IMG/VR virus record: IMGVR_UViG_3300047562_003804
Coordinates: 1 to 21,642 of that record
Origin: a virus
Length of the DNA stretch: 21,642 nt
Direction: 5' to 3' (one strand)
Part shown: positions 16,337-21,642 of the stretch, piece by piece
Position numbering within the stretch: the first letter of the stretch is position 1
How the letters are laid out: each line of letters starts with the position of its first letter
Made by a program: the position numbers and the translations under genes
Notes under the pieces: model-generated
Told to the model about the DNA's origin: nothing
The model's input: only the letters and a program-made list of their open reading frames with translations
Databases searched by the model: none

Positions 16337-16579
16337 ATGAGTGAACATGAACAAGTATTGGAATTATATTTAAAAGAGCAGCAAGATAAAATCAACGAAT
16401 TGTCACAACAAATAATGATATTGAACACGCGTAACAAGCTGTTAGAACAACAACTGAAAGAAGCTGAGTCAATTTCTGCAGAAAAAAGCAAAAAAATAGA
16501 AGAATATGAAATTATAAATAATAAAAAGAAAAATCAAGTTAAAGGATTTTCCCACAAACAAACTGTAATAGGTAGATAA
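16337..16579 (+). CDS. Small coiled-coil protein between fibre genes
   Basis: An 80-residue protein with a strongly charged, Gln/Glu/Lys/Leu-rich sequence (residues 4-62) that should form a coiled coil, and a basic tail (KKKNQVKGFSHK). It starts two bases after the preceding fibre's stop and ends two bases before the next fibre, so it is a real member of the operon. An exact late promoter octamer lies inside it at 16513. It could be a fibre chaperone or trimerisation partner; I recognise no family. Confidence 0.7.
   Translation: MSEHEQVLELYLKEQQDKINELSQQIMILNTRNKLLEQQLKEAESISAEKSKKIEEYEIINNKKKNQVKGFSHKQTVIGR
16513..16520 (+). promoter_or_regulatory. Internal late promoter box inside the coiled-coil gene
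   Basis: An exact TATAAATA within codons of the small coiled-coil gene, 61 bases before the fibre gene at 16582. Its position just ahead of a major fibre gene supports function. However, about one exact match per strand is expected by chance in a window this long and AT-rich. Confidence 0.5.
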
Positions 16580-16581
16580 TT

Positions 16582-17910
16582 ATGGCCTCAATAATTAAGC
16601 TAAAAAGGAGTTTAACTCCGGGTTCCGTACCAGGTTCGTTGGAGGCTGGTGAACTTGCAATTAACATACCTGATAAAAAACTTTATTCATCCAATGGATC
16701 AAGTGTTTTCAACGTATCAGGAGATCAATATAATTTAGCTTCATCAGCTGTTGATAGTGGTGCTGCTGTTACACTAACAGTTGATAATTCAGCCCTGTCA
16801 AATGACAGTATTGAATTGTTAGGTGGAACTGGTATTATCGTAACAAGAAATGCCAATTCCTCTGTAACGTTTACATCATCAACCGTTGCTGGTTCTATTG
16901 ATACAACTGCATTGCAAGATGGTGCAGTGACAGCTGCTAAGATACAAAGCCAAGGTGTAACTACTAATGCAATTGCTTCGTTCGCTGTAACAACGGCCAA
17001 AATTAATAACGGTGCAATAACATCAGAAAAACTTGCCACTGGTGCTGTAACTACTAATGCAATTGCTTCGTTCGCTGTAACAACGGCCAAAATTAATAAC
17101 GGTGCAATAACATCAGAAAAACTTGCCACTGGTGCTGTAACCTCCAACACAATTGCAAATGATGCGGTAGCTCTTGGAACAAAAACTACTGGTGATTATG
17201 TAGATAGCATCACAGCTGGCGCTGGTATCGTTGTTACTGGCGGCACCGGTGAAGGATCAACTCCTTCTATTGCTCTTAACGACAGCATTGCTGCAAACAC
17301 CTCTGGTACAGCAGCTGCAGCTAGTGCATTGTCCTCTGCTGTAACAGTTCAACTAACTGGCGATGTTACTGGATCTGCCACATTCACTAGTGCTGGTGAT
17401 ACAGCATCTATCACAGCTACGATTGCTGCAGACAGTGTTGCACTTGGTACCGATACGACAGGCGATTATGTAGAAAGTGTTTCCGGAACAGCTAATGAAA
17501 TCGAAGTAACTGGAACTGGTGAAGGTGCTACTGTTCAGATCGGGTTACCAAACAATGTAACAATTGCTGATAACTTGACAGTGTCCGAAAACTTGACTGT
17601 CTCTGGTAACACCACAATCAATGGTAACTTGGATGTCAATGGAACACTGACATACATCAATTCAACGACAGTGACGATTGGCGACAATATGTTGAAGCTC
17701 GCCAATACCAACACTTCAGATACTGTTGATATGGGTTTCTATTCAAGATTCAACGATGGTTCAGATAAGTTTACAGGTCTAGTCAGGGATGCAACTGACG
17801 GTACATATACATTGTTTACTGATCTAGCTACTGAACCCGATCAAACAATTAACTTTGCAAGCGCTACAACAGCAACACTGAATGCAGTGATTGATGGTGG
17901 TACTTACTAA
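16582..17910 (+). CDS. Tail fibre protein with tandem repeats
   Basis: A 442-residue fibre protein. The N-terminus (ASIIKLKRSLTPG, then GELAINIPDKKLYSSNG) is the anchor type shared with the gene at 17975 and, more loosely, the one at 15720. Residues 112-196 are ten-residue beta repeats of the kind AVTTAKINNGAITSEKLATG. An exact 30-residue unit occurs twice (126-155 and 156-185). Two further related blocks start at 194 and 284 (ALGTKTTGDYV and ALGTDTTGDYV, each followed by a GTGEG turn). The C-terminal part (ENLTVSGNTTINGNLDVNG, DNMLKLANTN, FYSRFNDG) is typical of fibres of marine T4-like phages. The start has ATAGG upstream at 16568-16572, and a terminator-like hairpin follows the stop. Confidence 0.85.
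   Translation: MASIIKLKRSLTPGSVPGSLEAGELAINIPDKKLYSSNGSSVFNVSGDQYNLASSAVDSGAAVTLTVDNSALSNDSIELLGGTGIIVTRNANSSVTFTSSTVAGSIDTTALQDGAVTAAKIQSQGVTTNAIASFAVTTAKINNGAITSEKLATGAVTTNAIASFAVTTAKINNGAITSEKLATGAVTSNTIANDAVALGTKTTGDYVDSITAGAGIVVTGGTGEGSTPSIALNDSIAANTSGTAAAASALSSAVTVQLTGDVTGSATFTSAGDTASITATIAADSVALGTDTTGDYVESVSGTANEIEVTGTGEGATVQIGLPNNVTIADNLTVSENLTVSGNTTINGNLDVNGTLTYINSTTVTIGDNMLKLANTNTSDTVDMGFYSRFNDGSDKFTGLVRDATDGTYTLFTDLATEPDQTINFASATTATLNAVIDGGTY
16956..17141 (+). repeat. Exact 90-bp tandem duplication in a fibre gene
   Basis: Bases 16956-17051 are identical to 17046-17141 at an offset of 90. The unit encodes 30 residues in frame, so copy number changes lengthen or shorten the fibre without a frameshift. 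The identity at synonymous positions shows a recent duplication. Confidence 0.95.
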
Positions 17911-17915
17911 TTGAA

Positions 17916-17933
17916 GGGGGGCGTAAGCCCCCC
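17916..17933 (+). terminator. GC-rich hairpin after the repeat fibre gene
   Basis: GGGGGGC (17916-17922) and GCCCCCC (17927-17933) form a perfect seven-pair stem with loop GTAA, starting five bases after the stop codon. It has no adjacent U-run; the only T stretch comes after the next palindrome. It may act as a terminator together with that palindrome, or as an mRNA-stabilising 3' end. Confidence 0.65.
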
Positions 17934-17967
17934 ACTTGCTTATATAAGCAAGTTTCTCTATATAGAG
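17934..17967 (+). promoter_or_regulatory. Two further palindromes in the leader of the 17975 fibre gene
   Basis: A perfect 20-base palindrome (17934-17953, ACTTGCTTAT plus its complement) is followed, after TT, by a perfect 12-base palindrome CTCTATATAGAG (17956-17967). The second one contains most of the ribosome site AGAGG (17964-17968) of the gene at 17975, so folding would occlude translation initiation. Confidence 0.65.
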
Positions 17968-17974
17968 GTTTAGA

Positions 17975-18613
17975 ATGTCTTCAACAATACGTATTAAACG
18001 TAGTAGTGTTGCTGGAAAACTTCCAAACACTACGAATATATCTACAGGCGAGCTAGCACTCAATCTAGCAGACGGCCGTCTATATTCTTCTAATGGAACA
18101 AACGTTTTTGAAGTGGGGGCCAATGTTGCCTCTCTTGCTGTTGGATCTGGTGGCTTTTCAATTGCCAACGGTGCAATTACGTTTCCAATTTCGGACGGTA
18201 CGAATGGTCAAGCACTAGTATCAGATGGCAACGGTACATTATCTTTTGAAAATATATCTGTAGCCAATGCTGTAACATTTGCTGTATCAAATACTCTGAC
18301 CGTTGATGGCTCCACAATAATTGGTGGAGATCTAACGGTTTCAGGAGATTTAAACGTAACGGGTGACATAACACTCAATACTGTATGTAACACGAGCATA
18401 TATTTTGCAACGGGGGGTGAAACAAAAGTTGCTGTAGGATATTCAAACACAAATCTTGTTATTGTATCGTTGAACGGTAGTGAGCTCACACCTACATACG
18501 ATTATACATCAACAGACAATATAAACATTGGTAACCTCGAACCATTAGATGCGGGTGATGTGCTTGTGATTCGGGAGTTTAAAGGAACAGTAAACAACAT
18601 AAGGGTACTCTAA
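17975..18613 (+). CDS. Putative short tail fibre protein
   Basis: A 212-residue beta-rich protein. The N-terminus (SSTIRIKRSSVAGKLP, then GELALNLADGRLYSSNG) is clearly paralogous to that of the preceding 442-residue fibre. The centre has the same LTVSGDLNVTGDITLN type of beta repeat. The C-terminal 70 residues (TKVAVGYSNTNLVIVSLNG onward, ending FKGTVNNIRVL) form a different compact domain and could be the tip. It follows a set of three hairpins, with its AGAGG ribosome site inside the last, and is followed after three bases by the helical protein at 18617. No enzymatic motif is visible. Confidence 0.78.
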   Translation: MSSTIRIKRSSVAGKLPNTTNISTGELALNLADGRLYSSNGTNVFEVGANVASLAVGSGGFSIANGAITFPISDGTNGQALVSDGNGTLSFENISVANAVTFAVSNTLTVDGSTIIGGDLTVSGDLNVTGDITLNTVCNTSIYFATGGETKVAVGYSNTNLVIVSLNGSELTPTYDYTSTDNINIGNLEPLDAGDVLVIREFKGTVNNIRVL

Positions 18614-18616
18614 ATC

Positions 18617-19552
18617 ATGAATGATGATGAATCTAAAGAATTAGCATTATATGAATCAGTAACAAAAGACATCGTTGCAACACCCGCCCAGGAATTTAAC
18701 CTTCCTATTTCTCAGGTGCTTGGTAGAGGCCTTGCTGCAAAAGAACAGAGCTTCGGTGGCAGATCACTGCAACAAAACGCAGAGATGGTTGATAAAGCAA
18801 TTGCAAACACCAACGAGCTTCAGAATATTTGGAATCACAGTCATACACAATGGACATGGAAGCACATCAATCTTTCATATCACAGTCCATGGAAAAACAT
18901 GAGACAAATAGCAGCTGAGATATCAGGTAAGAAGCGCGCTCTCAATGAAGCTAAATGGCGTCAAGTTGAAAATGAAATGAAAATGAGAAAGCTAGAAGAA
19001 AAACTAGCTGATGAAACACAACTTGATTATTGGAAAGCTGTCAATTTAAAAATTAAGTTGGCTAAAATGAAAGAAGGTATTGCTGAAGGAACTGTGATTA
19101 TTGAGGGTGCAATGAAAGACATACTTGCCCTCAATGATATGTATGAACAGCTTAAGAATAAAGTATCCAACTTCTCTGAAGCTGATGTTGAAAAGGAAGA
19201 ATCAAAAGCACATCTTAAAAGAAGTCTTGTTCAGTGTATTAGAGATGTGAGACAAAGTGGTTCAATAACAAAAGGTGAACAGGAATATCTGGAACAAATT
19301 GGTGTGAACCCAGGTAAGATGCAACGGATGATTAAAGATTATATTAAGGACGAAGAAAAAAATGATGACTGGTCATCCAAAGGTCTTTATGATTTTGTCG
19401 ACCACGTAGTTGAAGAATTAATTGATGTTGTCCAGGTAGATAAAATTCGAATGGATATTATGGGTTTTGAGCACGAATCAAGAGACGATATAACTTATGA
19501 CACTAAAGTAGCAAAGGTTGAGCTGCTTGATTGTGATAGTGATGGAGAATAA
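18617..19552 (+). CDS. Unrecognised 311-residue helical protein in the fibre cluster
   Basis: A soluble, highly charged protein with long predicted helices. Residues about 90-160 are a coiled-coil candidate (AEISGKKRALNEAKWRQVEN, MKMRKLEEKLADE). The region about 195-245 is also helical (LKRSLVQCIRDVRQSGS, then GEQEYLEQIGVNPGKM), and the C-terminus is acidic (ELLDCDSDGE). It is not fibre-like in composition: it lacks the Ser/Thr/Gly/Asn beta repeats of its neighbours. I do not recognise a family. The context (between a fibre gene and an oxygenase gene, gaps of a few bases) suggests an assembly factor or chaperone, but that is inference. The ribosome site AAGGG (18601-18605) is rather distant from ATG 18617. 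Confidence 0.75.
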   Translation: MNDDESKELALYESVTKDIVATPAQEFNLPISQVLGRGLAAKEQSFGGRSLQQNAEMVDKAIANTNELQNIWNHSHTQWTWKHINLSYHSPWKNMRQIAAEISGKKRALNEAKWRQVENEMKMRKLEEKLADETQLDYWKAVNLKIKLAKMKEGIAEGTVIIEGAMKDILALNDMYEQLKNKVSNFSEADVEKEESKAHLKRSLVQCIRDVRQSGSITKGEQEYLEQIGVNPGKMQRMIKDYIKDEEKNDDWSSKGLYDFVDHVVEELIDVVQVDKIRMDIMGFEHESRDDITYDTKVAKVELLDCDSDGE

Positions 19553-19554
19553 TA

Positions 19555-20868
19555 ATGGCACAGCTGCTTGCCACTATGGCACATGATATAAATATTAACA
19601 CACCCAAACAACAACCGAGACAAATGAACCCAATTGCACAAAAATTTGAAAACGACAGGTGGGTTTATTTGTCTGATGCAATTACACGAAAAGAAGCAAA
19701 TGATCTTACAGAATATATGTTCAGCTTGCTTGACGAAGGTAAGTTAGAGAAAGACGATCAGTGTCCGCTTTCTGATTCTGTATATGGCGCACCGGTGCTT
19801 GATAGTTTGCTTGAAAGATTAGCAAAACCTCTTTCCACTCATTTAAATATAGATCTTATACCGACATACACATACGCAAGAATTTATAGACCGGGTGAAG
19901 TATTGGAACGTCATACTGACAGACCTTCGTGCGAAATTTCAGGTACGATGACTCTCGGTTTTGATCCGTCACAGAAAATCTGGCCAATATTTTTTGCAAA
20001 GAATGATAATGATATGATTGGTGAGCCACTAAACATTGGCGTTGGCGATCTTGTAATGTATAGGGGAAATGAACTACCTCATTGGCGGCCTAAATTTAAA
20101 GGAACGTGGCAAGTTCAAGTGTTCTTTCATTATGTGGATGCAAATGGGCCTCATAAAGATTATAAGTATGATGGACGAAAAACACTGGGTATAGAAAAAA
20201 CACAACGAACAGTTCAAGAGTTAGAGGAGGATAAGCTCGTTGGTGTTTGGCATCATGGTCATGTGTCAATAGGTTTGAATGACAATTTGATGCCTGGCTA
20301 TTGTTCGTTTAATAAAAATTTTAGACCCGATTTGATGTTTACACGAGAAGAATGTGACAATATTATTGCACTAGCAAATGGTGATTATTCCCAAAAAGCT
20401 GGAGTTGGTACTGATCAAGCAAGCCGAGTTGCTCTTGAAGTTAGAAATGTAAACAAATATGCAATTCAATACACGAAAGAAAACGAGTGGATATTTGATA
20501 AAATTGCAAGAGCTGTCGCTACTGCAAATGCCGAATACTACAAATATGAAATTATGGGAATAACTCATGGTATCGAGTTACTACATTACGAAGGAACAGA
20601 ACAAGGGCATTATGACTGGCATACAGATACAGGTCATGGTGCATCGTCTACTCGTAAAATTTCAGTGTCAGTTCAGCTTTCTGATAGTGATAAATACGAG
20701 GGTGGTAACTTAGAAGTAAACTGTAACGGGCAAGTTCAGCAAGGAGTGAAGGAAAAGGGTTCCATATCATTATTTCCGAGCTATGCTTTGCACAGAGTTT
20801 CACCAGTAACAAGTGGAGAACGTTGGGTTCTCGTTATATGGATACATGGCTCAAGTAGATTCAAATAG
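19555..20868 (+). CDS. Tandem-domain 2-oxoglutarate/Fe(II)-dependent oxygenase
   Basis: A 437-residue protein with two double-stranded beta-helix oxygenase domains. Domain 1 (about 35-195) has the metal ligands His120 and Asp122 in LERHTDRPSCE and His176 in NELPHWR, and ends QVQVFFHYVD. Domain 2 (about 255-435) has His356 and Asp358 in HYDWHTDTG, His413 in YALHRVSPV, and Arg423 ten residues later in GERW, the usual 2-oxoglutarate anchor. It resembles prolyl-hydroxylase and PKHD-type enzymes. Domain 1 has no Arg at the matching position (Gln186), so its co-substrate binding is less certain. The protein is cytoplasmic, with no signal peptide. Start 19555 has GGAG upstream (19544-19547); Met24 at 19624 is an alternative. 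It lies in the fibre operon. The substrate is unknown. Confidence 0.92.
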   Translation: MAQLLATMAHDININTPKQQPRQMNPIAQKFENDRWVYLSDAITRKEANDLTEYMFSLLDEGKLEKDDQCPLSDSVYGAPVLDSLLERLAKPLSTHLNIDLIPTYTYARIYRPGEVLERHTDRPSCEISGTMTLGFDPSQKIWPIFFAKNDNDMIGEPLNIGVGDLVMYRGNELPHWRPKFKGTWQVQVFFHYVDANGPHKDYKYDGRKTLGIEKTQRTVQELEEDKLVGVWHHGHVSIGLNDNLMPGYCSFNKNFRPDLMFTREECDNIIALANGDYSQKAGVGTDQASRVALEVRNVNKYAIQYTKENEWIFDKIARAVATANAEYYKYEIMGITHGIELLHYEGTEQGHYDWHTDTGHGASSTRKISVSVQLSDSDKYEGGNLEVNCNGQVQQGVKEKGSISLFPSYALHRVSPVTSGERWVLVIWIHGSSRFK

Positions 20869-20877
20869 GAGAAAACA

Positions 20878-21225
20878 ATGCCAATTGTAGAATACAAACT
20901 TCATAGATCTGGCCCTCGAGGTCAAAAACGCGCACCCGATTGGGTGGAAGATGGTGGTTATCATAGCAATTCAGCAGATCACACTATGGTAGGTTGGGTA
21001 GCTGCTGAATCAGATAGAGAGCACTGGATTCCTGATACTGTAGTAGAACTTTCGCGTGCTGATTTTATTACAAGACAGCAAGGCATTCATGCCGTCACCC
21101 CTTTCACTAAATTAGCTGATGGTGCTGACGAGAATGATCCTGACCCTGAAACAGTCAACATGACAAACGATGAAGTTGCAGCAGAAGCTGGTAGCTGGTG
21201 GGATTCATTCACAGCCAGCCATTAA
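20878..21225 (+). CDS. Unrecognised 115-residue protein after the oxygenase
   Basis: A small protein with a compact N-terminal half (EYKLHRSGPRGQKRAPDWVE, then GGYHSNSADHTMVGWVA) and an acidic, Pro/Asp-rich C-terminal half (ADGADENDPDPET) ending WWDSFTASH. It has four tryptophans and no known motif or membrane segment. The ribosome site AGGAG (20867-20871) is ideal, the gap from the oxygenase is nine bases, and the next fibre gene starts 13 bases after its stop, so it is a true operon member. The function is unknown. A fibre-associated or assembly role is only suggested by position. Confidence 0.72.
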   Translation: MPIVEYKLHRSGPRGQKRAPDWVEDGGYHSNSADHTMVGWVAAESDREHWIPDTVVELSRADFITRQQGIHAVTPFTKLADGADENDPDPETVNMTNDEVAAEAGSWWDSFTASH

Positions 21226-21238
21226 TTGAGAGTATATA

Positions 21239-21642
21239 ATGCCATCGAGAGCGCGAATTGGATCAGACCTAGTACAGACTATCAATGCTGATACGTCTGC
21301 GCCAGCCAATACGATTAACATATCTGCTAATGGTCAGATAAGTGTTAACAACAATATCCTCCCTGCTGCCAATGTAACGTACGACTTGGGTACAAGTGCG
21401 CTCAGATGGCGCGACTTGTACCTAAGTGGTTCTACGATCAAGCTAGGCAACACAACAATTTCAACTTCTGGAAACACATTGCAGCTACCAGCTGGTACTA
21501 AATTGGGTGGGGCTACAATAAGTACTGGTGGTGGAAGCAGTGTGAGCTATGATGATGCAACTGCTAACTTTACTGGAACACTTCAAAACGGAGGTTCGAA
21601 TGTTGTTGTAGATACTGATATTGGTAGCACTGTTCAGGCTTA
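21239..21642 (+). CDS. Tail fibre protein, 5' part (runs off the window)
   Basis: An open frame from ATG 21239, with GAGAG (21228-21232) upstream, runs to the window end and gives 134 residues. Residues 42-71 (ANVTYDLGTSALRWRDLYLS onward, then STIKLGN) are the module also present in the giant fibre and the Mtd-like fibre. The rest (TTISTSGNTLQLPAG, LGGATISTGGGSS, YDDATANFTGTLQNGG) is Ser/Thr/Gly/Asn-rich, as in phage fibres. The C-terminus, where receptor-binding specificity would lie, is outside the window. Confidence 0.8.
   Translation, partial: MPSRARIGSDLVQTINADTSAPANTINISANGQISVNNNILPAANVTYDLGTSALRWRDLYLSGSTIKLGNTTISTSGNTLQLPAGTKLGGATISTGGGSSVSYDDATANFTGTLQNGGSNVVVDTDIGSTVQA

Noticed and set aside
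16956-17141. Possible CRISPR-like array
   Set aside because: There are two directly adjacent 90-base coding units with no spacers; this is an in-frame protein repeat.
15720-17910. Possible diversity-generating retroelement variable region, suggested by the Mtd-like N-terminus and fibre repeats
   Set aside because: I found no reverse transcriptase, no template repeat and no lectin-type variable domain; the repeats are exact tandem copies, not adenine-mutated copies.
20689-20696. GATAAATA near-match to the late box inside the oxygenase gene
   Set aside because: One mismatch, about 180 bases from the next start, in coding sequence; such matches are expected by chance in AT-rich DNA.

Overview
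The window is part of the late (virion) module of a T4-like contractile-tailed phage. Every credible gene lies on the + strand, genes are packed with overlaps or gaps of a few bases, base composition is AT-rich, and the order neck proteins - tail-sheath stabiliser - small terminase - large terminase - sheath - tube - portal is the T4 order 13-14-15-16-17-18-19-20. The wording of gp13, gp14, gp17, gp18 and gp20 and the style of the fibre proteins look like marine T4-like phages (the cyanophage / pelagiphage type), but nothing here fixes the host. I see no tRNA, CRISPR, integrase, transposase or reverse transcriptase.

Layout. Positions 1-1040 hold the end of an unrecognised gene and two unrecognised small genes. 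Positions 1086-3923 encode gp13, gp14, gp15 and gp16. A staphylococcal-nuclease-like protein (3916-4371) sits between the two terminase genes, followed by gp17 (4431-6068). Positions 6128-9085 encode sheath gp18, tube gp19 and a small conserved virion-type protein. A terminator at 9117-9148 separates them from portal gp20 (9167-10834). In T4, gp20 is followed by head genes (67, 68, 21, 22, 23). Here it runs directly, with overlapping reading frames, into a fibre/adhesin cluster (10821 to the window end).

The fibre cluster contains a 1405-residue collagen-like plus PKD-like protein, a 210-residue structural protein, a fibre with an Mtd-type N-terminus, a small coiled coil, two more fibre-like proteins with related N-termini, an unrecognised helical protein, a tandem-domain 2-oxoglutarate/Fe(II) oxygenase, an unrecognised 115-residue protein, and the start of another fibre. 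A WRDLY-type module recurs in three of the fibre genes.

Regulation. T4 late-promoter boxes (TATAAATA, or one mismatch) lie just upstream of gp13, gp18, gp19 and the Mtd-like fibre. An exact box also lies inside the small coiled-coil gene, ahead of the next fibre. Other RNA-level signals are a strong hairpin inside the first codons of gp19, an intrinsic terminator before gp20 whose loop carries a TAAATA core, and three consecutive hairpins before the 17975 fibre gene.

Most notable hypothesis: the collagen-like fibre and a prolyl-hydroxylase-like oxygenase are encoded in the same late cluster. This raises the possibility that the phage hydroxylates its own collagen-like fibre. That is inference from linkage and families, not shown by the sequence.
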